Below, one piece after another: positions 52,721 through 60,775 of a stretch of DNA of 64,000 nucleotides; positions within the stretch are counted from its first letter, which is position 1; each line of letters begins with the position of its first letter. A model generated the notes under the pieces. The model was not told the origin of the DNA and did not search any database. It saw only the letters and a list, made by a program, of their open reading frames with translations. Source of the stretch: SZUA-442 sp963759175 (GTDB lineage Bacteria > Actinomycetota > Acidimicrobiia > Spongiisociales > UBA5794); assembly GCA_963759175.1 (NCBI GenBank), contig CAVWXP010000005.1, positions 62,001 to 126,000 on the forward strand, given 5' to 3'. The position numbers and the translations under genes are program-made.

Positions 52721-53712
52721 CGACTGAAGCGCCTCCTCGGGAGCCCGAGGCTTCATCATCAGCCGGCGGTATCACGGAGATCAAGCCGCTCACCGGCCGG
52801 GTAGCGGGATTCCTTCGTGGCATCCCGACCTGGCTCCTGTGGTTCTTCGTGATCGTGTGGACCATCCCCACACTCGGCTTGCTGATCAACTCCTTCCGAA
52901 CCCGCGATGCACAGCGTGGCTCGGGCTGGTGGTTGTTCTGGCAGGACAGCGCAAACGGGTACGGCGGACTGACCCTCGAGAACTATCGCGACATCCTCGG
53001 TTCGAATGCGACCGGAGGTGTCGGGAACGGCATGCTCAACTCGATGGCGATTGCCGTCGTGGCCACGATCATCCCGATCGCCATCGCAGCGTTCGCTGCC
53101 TACGCGTTTGCATGGATCGACTTCCGCGGCAGGAACCTGCTGTTCATCGCAACCGTTGCGTTGCTGGCGGTTCCGTCCCAGGTCGCCCTGATCCCGTTGC
53201 TCCAGATGTACGCAGGCGGTGCCCACTTCACGATCCCGCTCATCGACAAGACCCTCACGGTCTTCCCTGATCTGGATCTGGCGGGGACCATCCCTGCGGT
53301 GTGGCTCACCCATACGGGCTTTGCCTTACCGTTTGCGATCTTCCTGTTGCACAACTACATATCGGGCCTACCGGCGGACCTGTTCGAGTCGGCGAGGATC
53401 GATGGGGCCGACCACTTCACGATCTTCCGCAAGATCGTGGTTCCGCTGTCGGTTCCGGTGCTCGCGGCGTTCACGATCTTCCAGTTCCTGTGGACGTGGA
53501 ACGACTACCTGATCGCCCTGACGATGATCGGCGGCAATCGTGAAGCACTTCCGGCAACGGTCGTGGTCGCATCGCTCGCTGGTGAGTTCGGGCTCCGCGA
53601 GGAGCTCCTGACGGCTGGCGCGTGGATCATCACCGTGGTGCCGCTGATCGTGTTCTTCGCATTGCAGCGGTTCTTCGTCCGAGGCATCACGGCGGGTTCC
53701 GTCAAGGGCTGA
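52717..53712 (+). CDS. Sugar ABC transporter permease (AglG/MalG-like)
   Basis: 331 residues with about six helices: FFVIVWTIPTLGLLINSFR, a periplasmic loop with WWLFWQDSANGYGGLTLENYRDIL, ALLAVPSQVALIPLLQMYAGG and the EAA loop LFESARIDGADHFTIFRKIVVPLS. The C-terminus (FALQRFFVRGITAGSVKG) is the standard MalG-family ending, RFFVRGLTAGAVKG. The start at the ATGA overlap has AAAGGGAG upstream. The operon ends here without an MsmX/AglK-type ATPase, so a shared ATPase encoded elsewhere must drive it. A bidirectional terminator follows. Confidence 0.88.
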   Translation: MTTEAPPREPEASSSAGGITEIKPLTGRVAGFLRGIPTWLLWFFVIVWTIPTLGLLINSFRTRDAQRGSGWWLFWQDSANGYGGLTLENYRDILGSNATGGVGNGMLNSMAIAVVATIIPIAIAAFAAYAFAWIDFRGRNLLFIATVALLAVPSQVALIPLLQMYAGGAHFTIPLIDKTLTVFPDLDLAGTIPAVWLTHTGFALPFAIFLLHNYISGLPADLFESARIDGADHFTIFRKIVVPLSVPVLAAFTIFQFLWTWNDYLIALTMIGGNREALPATVVVASLAGEFGLREELLTAGAWIITVVPLIVFFALQRFFVRGITAGSVKG

Positions 53713-53731
53713 CGCACAGCACCCCGATCAC

Positions 53732-53769
53732 CGAGATCCCGATGCGCCTCACGGCGTGTCGGGATCTCG
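53732..53769. terminator. Bidirectional terminator between the AglG-like gene and the convergent ROK kinase
   Basis: A perfect 11-bp stem CGAGATCCCGA / TCGGGATCTCG with a 16-base loop occupies the middle of the 93-bp gap between two converging stops. Confidence 0.65.
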
Positions 53770-53805
53770 CACGTCGGGACCCGACCGATCGATGTCGCGC
53801 CGGGA

Positions 53806-54678
53806 TCAGCGATCGCCACCTGCAGCCACGGCGAGTATGCCCGCACCGAGGAGTCCGGCGTCCTGGCCGAGGGGCGAACGCACCACGTACCGCTCCATCG
53901 ATGCCACGACTCGGGCATTCGTGGTGTATCCGGCGAGTCGTCGTGTCGCCGCTGCTTGTACAGCCGGGAGGAGCTCGGGGCGGTTGAAGAGACCCCCACC
54001 GAAGCTGATCAGGTCGGGCGCAACCGTGTACGTGAGTATCTGCACGAGCTGGGCGAGATATCCCGCAACGAACCGCCCCGGGTCCTCCTCGCCCGCCTCC
54101 CGCCGTGCGTCGACAGCCGTGCCGGACGCCATCCCCTCCAGGCAATCGCCGTGAAAGGGACAGGACCCGACGAATGTGTCATGGGGAAGGCGGGCGACCG
54201 GCACATGGCCGAACTCGGCGTGGCCGTGGCCATGGAGAACGGAACGCTCCGTCGCGACTGCTCCCCCGATACCGGTGCCGACGGTGATGTAGCACACGGT
54301 GCCCATCCCTGTGCCTGCTCCGATCGTGGCCTCGGCGAGTGCAGCAGCGCCCACGTCGGTGTCGATGGCCGTGGGGACACCCACGGCCTCGCGAAGCGGC
54401 ACGAGGATTGGAGCTTCCGACCACCCCGGCTTGGGCGTGGCGAGCATCGATCCGTAGGTGTCACTCGACGGGTCGAGGTCGAGGGGGCCGAAGCATGCGA
54501 TCCCGAGGCTCGTCACGTGCGATCCGGTGAAGAAGGCTGCGGTCCCGGCAAGCGTCGTCTCCGGATCCTCGGTGGCGAAGCGCTCCTCTTCGATGATCTC
54601 GAACGAAGGAGTCATCACGGCAACACGGAACTTCGTGCCGCCTGCCTCGATGGCCCCGAGGACCGGTGTCGCCGTCAT
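53806..54678 (-). CDS. ROK family fructokinase-like sugar kinase
   Basis: 290 residues: LGAIEAGGTKFRVAV (phosphate loop of the Mak/ScrK/GmuE-type fructokinases), AIDTDVGAAALAEA (catalytic Asp), YITVGTGIGGAVA, and the zinc ligands in HAEFGHVPV and SCPFHGDCLEGMASG, the CPFHxxCxEG form specific to this subgroup. It would phosphorylate fructose or mannose at C6. The start MTATPVLGAIE is used; an in-frame codon 39 bases upstream has no better ribosome site. It converges on the AglG-like permease and may process sugar released from the imported glycoside. Confidence 0.86.
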   Translation of the reverse strand: MTATPVLGAIEAGGTKFRVAVMTPSFEIIEEERFATEDPETTLAGTAAFFTGSHVTSLGIACFGPLDLDPSSDTYGSMLATPKPGWSEAPILVPLREAVGVPTAIDTDVGAAALAEATIGAGTGMGTVCYITVGTGIGGAVATERSVLHGHGHAEFGHVPVARLPHDTFVGSCPFHGDCLEGMASGTAVDARREAGEEDPGRFVAGYLAQLVQILTYTVAPDLISFGGGLFNRPELLPAVQAAATRRLAGYTTNARVVASMERYVVRSPLGQDAGLLGAGILAVAAGGDR

Positions 54679-54793
54679 GGTGGTTCCCGTGATTGGTGGT
54701 GCCCGCCCGGCCAGCACGATAGGAGGATCCGGGGCGAGGCCATGCCCGGAACCACGTCCGGGCCGCCGCGTGGCGTGTCGCTACGCTGATCCG

Positions 54794-55708
54794 ATGTCCT
54801 CGTCCCGATCCCGCTCATCGCTGCCCACGACGAGCACAGGGACCAACCGCGAAGCCTTCGCTACGGCCGAGTGGGGGCTCCTCGCTTCCATCGCCCTCAT
54901 CTGGGGTTCGTCCTTCCTGTTCATGGCGATCGGCCTCGAGAGCTTCGAGCCCGGTGTGGTGACGCTCGCTCGGGTCGGTCTGGGCGCGGCGACGCTGGCA
55001 CTGGTCCCGGCGGCACGCACGTCCATCGAGCGATCGGACCTCGGGCGCATCGCCCTCCTCGGCGTCATCTGGATCGGGATACCGCTGACCATCTTCCCCA
55101 TCGCCCAGCAGTGGATCGACTCGTCTGTCGCAGGCATGCTGAACGGGGCACTGCCGATTGCCGCCGCTGCATGGGCAACGGTCCTGCTCCGCACCCTGCC
55201 CGGGTGGCGCCAGTTGATCGGCATCGGTATCGGTTTCGCCGGCGTCGTCGCCATCTCCGTTCCCGAGCTCGTCGATTCGTCGGCGACCGCGCTCGGCGCT
55301 GCTCTCGTCGTCATCGCTGTGATCCTCTACGGCCTCTCGACGAACCTCGCCGTTCCCCTCCAGCAGAAGTACGGAGCGCTCCCCGTGCTGTTCAGGGCAC
55401 AGCTCGCGGCCCTCGTGATCGTGATCCCCTACGGCCTCATCCAGCTACCGGCATCGAGGTGGTCCTGGTCCTCAGCCGCTGCCATGATCCCGCTGGGCGT
55501 CCTGGGAACCGCACTCGCATTCGTATTCATGGCGACGCTCGTCGGACGGGTGGGTGCACCGCGAGGGTCCATAGCCATCTACTTCGTCCCCGTCGTAGCC
55601 GTGGTTCTCGGCGTTGCCTTCCGCGATGAGGTCATCGCACCGGTTGCGCTCGTGGGCGTGACGTTGGTCCTCGTCGGCGCCTGGATCGCCAGCCGCAAGG
55701 AGAGCTAG
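54794..55708 (+). CDS. EamA (DMT superfamily) transporter
   Basis: 304 residues with ten predicted transmembrane helices in two EamA repeats: WGLLASIALIWGSSFLFMAIGLESFEP starts repeat 1 and ALGAALVVIAVILYGLSTNLAVPLQ starts repeat 2. GVVTLARVGLGAATL and TALAFVFMATLVGRVGAPRGS are standard DMT segments. Family members export amino acids, nucleobases or other metabolites. The ATG at 54794 is preceded by a noncoding stretch that is shadow of the ROK gene. Its stop overlaps the convergent LLM gene stop (CTAG). Confidence 0.85.
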   Translation: MSSSRSRSSLPTTSTGTNREAFATAEWGLLASIALIWGSSFLFMAIGLESFEPGVVTLARVGLGAATLALVPAARTSIERSDLGRIALLGVIWIGIPLTIFPIAQQWIDSSVAGMLNGALPIAAAAWATVLLRTLPGWRQLIGIGIGFAGVVAISVPELVDSSATALGAALVVIAVILYGLSTNLAVPLQQKYGALPVLFRAQLAALVIVIPYGLIQLPASRWSWSSAAAMIPLGVLGTALAFVFMATLVGRVGAPRGSIAIYFVPVVAVVLGVAFRDEVIAPVALVGVTLVLVGAWIASRKES

Positions 55709-56616
55709 GAGCCCTCGGTGACTGCGGCCACCACGGGAGCGAGCTCCTCGATGGCCGAGATCTGGTCGCCCACCGCCATGATCTCGAGGCGGGTGACACC
55801 CATGTCGGCGAATCGTCCGAGCGTGTCGACGATCTCGTCGAAGGAACCCTCCACGGGGCTCTCGTTCTCCCAGAACCCGGTGATCGGCCGTCCCGGGGGC
55901 GCCACGGCGATCCCGATGGACCGTCCGATCGAGCCGGGATCGCGACCGACCTCCTCACAGGTGCGTTCGACGAGGGCCATCATGTCGGCGAACGCCTCGG
56001 GTTGGCTGCTCGTGGTTGCGAACGCGCTCCAGCAGTCCCCGTGGGTGACAGCCAGCTTGATGTTCCTGGGTCCGTGGCCCGCCAGCATGATGGGGATGCC
56101 CGTCGGTCGGGGCCCAGCCGGACGATGGCTGAGCCGGGTCGTCGAGTGGTAGGTACCGGTGCGGTCCGACGATCCGTTGCGCAGGAGATCGATCACGATC
56201 GCGAGGGCCTCCTCGTACCGTGACACGATGCGGTCCGCCGGATAGCCGAATGCCTCGCCTTGTCGAGCACTGTGCCCTGCACCGAAACCCAGGACGAATC
56301 GGCCACCGGAGATCTCGTCGATCGTCGCGGCTGCCTTTGCGGTGAGCGCAGGGTTGCGATGCAGGGCCGAGAGCACCCACGACCCGATCCGGATGGTGTC
56401 CGTCGATGCAGCGACGGCGCCACTCAGTGCAACACACTCCCACCATCCGCTCGCGCTCTTGCCGTCCTCGGATTCCCACAGCAGCTCGTCGGGCACCCAG
56501 AAGATGTCGAAGCCTGCCGCTTCGGCAGCGGTGGCATATGACCTGAAGTCGCTCCAGCCGGGCGCGTCGCCCGACTCGGAGTCCTCCATGGGCAGTCCAA
56601 CGAATCCGATGTCCAT
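55705..56616 (-). CDS. LLM-class flavin/F420-dependent oxidoreductase
   Basis: 303 residues of the luciferase-like TIM barrel: YATAAEAAGFDIFWVPDELL, IRIGSWVLSALHRNPALTAKAAATIDEISGGRFVLGFGAGHS (the conserved cofactor-side region, split by the LGxGAG loop), IPIMLAGHGPRNIKLA and EVGRDPGSIGRSIGIAVA. In actinobacteria most such proteins use F420 rather than FMN. The substrate is unknown. A second family member lies directly upstream on the same strand; the two are only distantly similar. Confidence 0.83.
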   Translation of the reverse strand: MDIGFVGLPMEDSESGDAPGWSDFRSYATAAEAAGFDIFWVPDELLWESEDGKSASGWWECVALSGAVAASTDTIRIGSWVLSALHRNPALTAKAAATIDEISGGRFVLGFGAGHSARQGEAFGYPADRIVSRYEEALAIVIDLLRNGSSDRTGTYHSTTRLSHRPAGPRPTGIPIMLAGHGPRNIKLAVTHGDCWSAFATTSSQPEAFADMMALVERTCEEVGRDPGSIGRSIGIAVAPPGRPITGFWENESPVEGSFDEIVDTLGRFADMGVTRLEIMAVGDQISAIEELAPVVAAVTEGS

Positions 56617-56674
56617 CGATCAGTCCTTCCTCACCGTGACCCGGGACCGGGGGCTTCGGTTGGCTGCACCGTAG

Positions 56675-57589
56675 TCAATGGGTCAGTGCAGGGCTGGAGA
56701 GAACATCGGAGAGCCATGCAACCGATTCGGTGGTGATGGGGTCGACGACGAGTTGCACCTCGTCGATACCGACATCTGCGAACCCTGCGAGTTGTTCCGC
56801 GATCGCTGCCGGGGGACCGGTGAGAGCAGGTGGATCATCCCACCGCTTGGCTCGCTCCACGTTGCCGACGCCGCCTGGCGCCTCGACGAGTACCGACACC
56901 GTCCTGCGAAGGGTCGTGGGGTCCCTGCCGACGTCGGCGCATGCCGCATCCACCGACGCCATCAGGTTCGCCGCCCCCTCGGGTGTGTTGCCGAACCATG
57001 CGTACCACCCGTTCCAGGCATCGACGTATGGCAGGGTCGTTCGGAGGACGACGGGTCCTTGCGATCCGACCATGAGAGGCGGCCCCCCTGGCCGCGGTCG
57101 TGGGATCAGCTCACAATCGGCGACAGTGTGGAAGCGGCCGTCAACCGACACGACGTCTCCGGCGAGCAGCCGACGGATGATGTCGAAGGCCTCGGCGAAA
57201 CGGGAGGCTCGATGGTCGAAGGGGATGCCGTAGGCGTCGAACTCGTCGCGATTCCAACCGGCGCCGAGTCCGAACACGAGCCGACCGTCTGAGATCTCGT
57301 CGATCGTTGCCGCGGTCTTGGCGAGCACCGCAGGATTGTGGAAGGCCGTGGCTGCGACGAGAGGACCGATCGTGACTCGCTCGGTCGCCTCGGCGAGTGC
57401 CGCGAGGGTCGCCCAGGCCTCCCACGGTCCCGTCACTCCATCGGCCGAGCGATACAACAGGTGGTCCCCCACCCACAGGGAATCGAATCCGCCGTCCTCG
57501 ACGGCACGAGCGATATCGCGCAGCTCGCACCACGGAACATGCCGTTCGACCTCGGGCAACTGGACACCGACCGCGAGTGATCGGGTCAC
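56675..57589 (-). CDS. LLM-class flavin/F420-dependent oxidoreductase
   Basis: 304 residues: MTRSLAVGVQLPEVERHVPW opens the family start, followed by GGFDSLWVGDHLLYR, ERVTIGPLVAATAFHNPAVLAKTAATIDEISDG in two strands, LVFGLGAGWNRDEFDAYG (typical of F420-dependent members), PLMVGSQGPVVLRTTLPYVDAWNGWY and the C-terminal GPPAAIAEQLAGFADVGIDEVQLVV. The barrel is complete. The GTG start lies 40 bases downstream of the tRNA-Ser(UGA) 3' end, so transcription may read through from the tRNA. Confidence 0.83.
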   Translation of the reverse strand: MTRSLAVGVQLPEVERHVPWCELRDIARAVEDGGFDSLWVGDHLLYRSADGVTGPWEAWATLAALAEATERVTIGPLVAATAFHNPAVLAKTAATIDEISDGRLVFGLGAGWNRDEFDAYGIPFDHRASRFAEAFDIIRRLLAGDVVSVDGRFHTVADCELIPRPRPGGPPLMVGSQGPVVLRTTLPYVDAWNGWYAWFGNTPEGAANLMASVDAACADVGRDPTTLRRTVSVLVEAPGGVGNVERAKRWDDPPALTGPPAAIAEQLAGFADVGIDEVQLVVDPITTESVAWLSDVLSSPALTH

Positions 57590-57629
57590 GTTGCTACGTC
57601 GCTGGTCGAAGGTGACGTGTTCGTCATGG

Positions 57630-57714
57630 CGGAGGGAGTGGGATTCGAACCCACGGAAGCTTGCGCCTCGCTGGTTTTCAAGACCAGTACTTTCGTCCGC
57701 TCAGTCATCCCTCC
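57630..57714 (-). tRNA. tRNA-Ser (anticodon UGA)
   Basis: An 85-base class II tRNA: acceptor GGAGGGA / TCCCTCC with discriminator G, anticodon arm CTGGT-CTTGAAA-ACCAG (UGA, reading UCA and other UCN), variable arm GCGAGGCGCAAGCTTCC and T arm GTGGG-TTCGAAT-CCCAC. No 3'-fragment array follows it here, but the last unit behind tRNA-Ser(GGA) ends in this tRNA's 3' sequence. Confidence 0.95.
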
Positions 57715-57800
57715 GGGCGACACAATGCCGGTGCCGCTGTGACCGGTCACGGCTGCACCGCACCCGATACCGGGGGTGAGCCTAGAACCGGCCAATGCGA

Positions 57801-57822
57801 AGGGGCGCCTCGCGGCGCCCCT
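57801..57822 (-). terminator. Terminator of the SHOCT-domain gene
   Basis: A perfect 9-bp GC stem (AGGGGCGCC / GGCGCCCCT) with a 4-base loop lies 27 bp after the SHOCT gene stop, ending in CTTCGC on the minus strand. Confidence 0.6.
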
Positions 57823-57849
57823 CGCTTCAGTCATCAGGGACGTGGCAGC

Positions 57850-58224
57850 TCAGCCGAGGGCCTTCGCCTTCTGTGCGGCGAACTCGTCGTCGGTGAGAAT
57901 GCCCTGGTCGTGGAGGCTCTTGAGCTTGGTGAGCTCATCGGCCGTGCTCGACGTGGCGACCTCCTGGATGTAGGCGCGCTGAGCCTTTGCGGCATCGGTG
58001 GCCTGCTTGATCTGGCGCTCCTGCATCGACTGACCGCGCACGATCAGGTACACGAGGACACCGAGCCACGGGAGGAACAGTACGAACAGCAACCACATGG
58101 CCTTTGCGAAGCCACCGAGGTCGTCGCTGCGAAAGATGTCGATGAAGATCGTGATGACGAGCCAGAACCATGCGAACAGGATGAAGATCCAGAGCATGGA
58201 CCACATGAGATCCAAGAGGGGCAT
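57850..58224 (-). CDS. Small membrane protein with PLDc_N-like helices and C-terminal SHOCT domain
   Basis: 124 residues. Two N-terminal transmembrane helices (MLWIFILFAWFWLVITIFIDIF and AMWLLFVLFLPWLGVLVYLIV) form the phospholipase-D-nuclease N-terminal (PLDc_N) hairpin. A charged linker (RGQSMQERQIKQATDAAKAQ) leads to a SHOCT motif, ELTKLKSLHDQGILTDDEF, near the end. SHOCT segments are short oligomerisation or regulatory tails; proteins of this layout are common in actinobacteria and have no known function. The start has AAGGAG ten bases upstream. Confidence 0.85.
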   Translation of the reverse strand: MPLLDLMWSMLWIFILFAWFWLVITIFIDIFRSDDLGGFAKAMWLLFVLFLPWLGVLVYLIVRGQSMQERQIKQATDAAKAQRAYIQEVATSSTADELTKLKSLHDQGILTDDEFAAQKAKALG

Positions 58225-58293
58225 TGCGAAACGTCTCCTTCGTCGATATCAGACGTCCTCCCAGTCTACGACGGCTCCCGCTCCCAGAGGATG

Positions 58294-58339
58294 CGAACCC
58301 AGGGTTCAGGTGATCGGATCCGACCACTGGAGCCCACAG
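58294..58339 (-). repeat. Fourth copy of the REP-like 46-bp palindromic repeat
   Basis: The reverse complement reads CTGTGGGCTCCAGTGGTCGG and ends CCTGAACCCTGGGTTCG, matching the three copies at 18.7-18.9 kb with few changes. It lies between the SHOCT gene and the end of the tRNA-fragment array. The array's last unit breaks off at this element. Confidence 0.7.
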
Positions 58340-58377
58340 AACACGCCGACACGTTGCCGAACCAACGCGAGTTGTAG

Positions 58378-58925
58378 CGGAGGGGAGGGATTCGAACCCA
58401 AGAGTCTCGTCGCAGACCCACCACAGTGATCCACAGCACCACGGCTGGCTGCCAACCTCGGCGTGCAACCGAATCGAACGGTCGCAGACCAACGCCGCGA
58501 CGCGGAGTGTTCCTGCTCCAACGCGAGAAAGGCACCCAATGGGTGCCTTTCGAGTATTGGCGGAGGGGGAGGGATTCGAACCCAGAAGTCTCACCGCAGA
58601 GCCACCCCGGACAACCACCGCACCACGCCTGGCGGCCAACCTCGACGTGTGACCACCCATAACGGTCACAGACCCGCGCAGCGACGCGGAGTGCTCCCAA
58701 ACCAACGCGAGAAAGGCACCCGCTGGGTGCCTTTCAGCCGCGGAGGGGGAGGGATTCGAACCCAAAGATCTCGTCGCAGACCCACCCTGAAAGAACACCG
58801 CACCACGGCTGGCAGCCAACCTCGACTTATGACCACTCAGAACGGTCGCAGACCAGACGCCTCGACGCGGAGTGTTCCCGAACCAACGCGAGAAAGGCAC
58901 CCCCTGGGTGCCTTTCGAGTATTGG
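58378..58925 (-). repeat. Tandem array of three tRNA-Ser 3'-fragment units behind tRNA-Ser(CGA)
   Basis: Downstream of the tRNA, three units of 180-185 bp each end with T arm GGG-TTCGAAT-CCC and the 3' acceptor strand CCCCCTCCG (at 58741-58763, 58561-58583 and 58378-58399). After the tRNA and after each of the first two fragments stands a terminator stem GAAAGGCACCC / GGGTGCCTTTC (58892-58916, 58711-58735, 58527-58551). The remaining 120 bp share GTTGGTTCGGGAACACTCC, TCTGCGACCG and GTCGAGGTTGGC segments. No unit has the 5' half of a tRNA. No conserved coding frame is seen. Confidence 0.88.
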
Positions 58926-59012
58926 CGGAGGGGGAGGGATTCGAACCCTCGGGACCCCGAAAGGCCCACCGGTTTTCGAGACCGGCACATTCGTCCGCTC
59001 TGTCACCCCTCC
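58926..59012 (-). tRNA. tRNA-Ser (anticodon CGA)
   Basis: An 87-base class II tRNA: acceptor GGAGGGG / CCCCTCC with discriminator G, anticodon arm CCGGT-CTCGAAA-ACCGG (CGA, reading UCG), long variable arm GTGGGCCTTTCGGGGTCCC and T arm GAGGG-TTCGAAT-CCCTC. It is the first element of the 3'-fragment array. Confidence 0.95.
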
Positions 59013-59144
59013 GAGCGCCCGGAAGTGTAGACACCCGTGCTCACCACCATCCTCCGAGCCCCGACGTCACCACGCTGGCGATCCGAGACCCCGCCATCGA
59101 AGTACCGTGACTCCTGCAGGTTTCGCGGATCCAGAGGAGCGCCC

Positions 59145-60176
59145 ATGCCCATCGCCACGCCCGATCAGTACAACGCCATGCTCGATGCGGCCAAGGCCGG
59201 CAAGTATGCCTACCCGGCGATCAACATCACCTCGTCGGAGACCCTCAACGCTGCGTTGCGCGGGTTCGCCGAAGCGGGATCCGATGGCATCATCCAGGTC
59301 AGCACCGGTGGCGGTTCCTTCGCCTCGGGAACGTTCGTCAACTCGATGTCACTCGGTGCACAGGCGATCGCTGAGATGGCCCACCTCATGGCCGAGGAGT
59401 ATCCCGTCCTCATCGCCATGCACACCGACCACTGCCAGGCCGACAAGGTCGACACCTTCATTCGTCCCCTGCTCGAGGTCACCCGGGAGCGAAGGGAAGC
59501 CGGCCTGATCCCCTTGTACCAGAGCCACATGTTCGACGGATCCGCCATCGACCTCGATTCCAACCTGGCGATCAGCGAGCAGCTCCTCGAGGAGATGCGC
59601 CAGCTCGACGTCATCCTCGAGGTCGAAGTCGGGGTCGTCGGTGGCGAGGAGGACGGCGTGTCCGCCGAAGGTGTCCCCAGCGAGAAGCTCTACACCACCA
59701 ACGAGGATCTGCTCCTGACCGCCCAGCGCCTCGGCCTCGGCCAGAATGGCCGCTACATGCTCGCAGCGACGTTCGGCAACGTCCACGGCGTCTACAAGCC
59801 AGGCAACGTGAAGCTGCGTCCCGATGTCCTGCGCGACGGTCAGGCTGCGTTGAAGGAAGCCCACGGTGCAGACGCCTCGTTCGACTACGTGTTCCATGGC
59901 GGTTCCGGATCCGAGCTCCAGGACATCCACGACGCGATCGACTACGGCGTCATCAAGATGAACATCGACACGGACAACCAGTACACCTTCACCCGTCCCA
60001 TCGCGGACCACATGCTCACGAACTACGAAGGCGTGCTCAAGGTGGACGGCGAGGTCGGCAACAAGAAGGTCTACGACCCACGCTCGTACCTCAAGAAGGC
60101 CGAGATCTCCATGGCCGAGGGCGTCACCCACGCATGCACCATGCTGCGCAGCGCCGGCACCTCGATCCTCGCCTGA
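59145..60176 (+). CDS. fbaA: Class II fructose-bisphosphate aldolase
   Basis: 343 residues, the standard length of the type A class II enzyme. Features: YAYPAINITSSETLNAALRGFAEAGSDGIIQ, the zinc His in IAMHTDHCQADK, LYQSHMFDGSAIDLDSNLAISEQLLEEM, EVEVGVVGGEEDGV (zinc Glu), FGNVHGVYKPGNVKLRPDVL (zinc His), FHGGSGSE (zinc/phosphate) and MNIDTDNQYTFTRP. It cleaves fructose 1,6-bisphosphate in glycolysis and acts in reverse in gluconeogenesis. The start MPIATPDQYN has GAGGAG upstream. It joins the sugar-breakdown products of the other loci to central metabolism. Confidence 0.95.
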   Translation: MPIATPDQYNAMLDAAKAGKYAYPAINITSSETLNAALRGFAEAGSDGIIQVSTGGGSFASGTFVNSMSLGAQAIAEMAHLMAEEYPVLIAMHTDHCQADKVDTFIRPLLEVTRERREAGLIPLYQSHMFDGSAIDLDSNLAISEQLLEEMRQLDVILEVEVGVVGGEEDGVSAEGVPSEKLYTTNEDLLLTAQRLGLGQNGRYMLAATFGNVHGVYKPGNVKLRPDVLRDGQAALKEAHGADASFDYVFHGGSGSELQDIHDAIDYGVIKMNIDTDNQYTFTRPIADHMLTNYEGVLKVDGEVGNKKVYDPRSYLKKAEISMAEGVTHACTMLRSAGTSILA

Positions 60177-60203
60177 CGAACGGCTCCTCCGACGGCCGTC
60201 GCG

Positions 60204-60653
60204 TCAGCGGCGCTCGTCGAAGAAGTCCGTGAGGAGGTCGGTGCACTCGTTCTCGAGGACACCGGCCTCCAGCTCGATGTGGTGGTTGAGACGCTCGTCC
60301 TGGGGGATGTTGAACAGCGACCAGGCACCGCCGGCCCTCAGGTCTGCAGCCCCGTAGATGATCCGGTCGATGCGCGACCACACCGCCGCCATCGCACACA
60401 TGGGACACGGTTCGAGGGTGACCACGAGGCTGTGACCCACCAGTCGCCACTCGCCGAGGGCACGCGAGCGTTCCGAGAGCACGAGCATCTCGGCATGGGC
60501 CGTGGCATCGCCAAGCAACTCACGCCGGTTGTGGTCCCTGGCGACGACGGATCCGTCGCCGTCGAGGAGGACGGCGCCGATGGGCACATCTCCGTGCTCG
60601 AGGGCTGCGCGTGCCTCGTCGATCGCCATGCGCATCGCTGCTGCACTGTTCAC
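60204..60653 (-). CDS. tadA: tRNA-specific adenosine deaminase TadA
   Basis: 149 residues of the cytidine/deoxycytidylate deaminase fold: EARAALEHGDVPIGAVLLD, zinc His and catalytic Glu in DATAHAEMLVL, and zinc cysteines in TLEPCPMCAMAAVWSRIDRIIYGA. It converts A34 to inosine in tRNA-Arg(ACG). The GTG start (VNSAAAMRM) has AGGAG nine bases upstream. It is divergent from tRNA-Ser(GGA) and 27 bp from the 3' end of fbaA. The C-terminal tail, LENECTDLLTDFFDERR, is typical. Confidence 0.9.
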   Translation of the reverse strand: MNSAAAMRMAIDEARAALEHGDVPIGAVLLDGDGSVVARDHNRRELLGDATAHAEMLVLSERSRALGEWRLVGHSLVVTLEPCPMCAMAAVWSRIDRIIYGAADLRAGGAWSLFNIPQDERLNHHIELEAGVLENECTDLLTDFFDERR

Positions 60654-60678
60654 TACTCGGACTCCTATTTCTACAATG
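60649..60678 (+). promoter_or_regulatory. Candidate promoter of tRNA-Ser(GGA)
   Basis: TTCACT and TACAAT, 18 bases apart, end 11 bases before the tRNA. The boxes overlap the ribosome site and start region of the divergent tadA gene. Confidence 0.45.
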
Positions 60679-60689
60679 GTCAGCCTACG

Positions 60690-60775
60690 GAGGGATCGCA
60701 TAGTCTGGCCTAGTGCGCACGCCTGGAAAGCGTGTATGCGGAAACGCATCGAGGGTTCAAATCCCTCTCCCTCCG
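60690..60775 (+). tRNA. tRNA-Ser (anticodon GGA)
   Basis: An 86-base class II tRNA: acceptor GGAGGGA / TCCCTCC with discriminator G, anticodon arm CACGC-CTGGAAA-GCGTG (GGA, reading UCC/UCU), variable arm TATGCGGAAACGCATC and T arm GAGGG-TTCAAAT-CCCTC. It is followed at once by an array of its own 3' fragments. Confidence 0.95.

Noticed and set aside
58378..58925. CRISPR array
   Set aside because: Periods of 150-185 bp, variable bodies and tRNA T-arm sequence at each boundary do not fit 24-40 bp CRISPR repeats with unique spacers; no cas genes are present.
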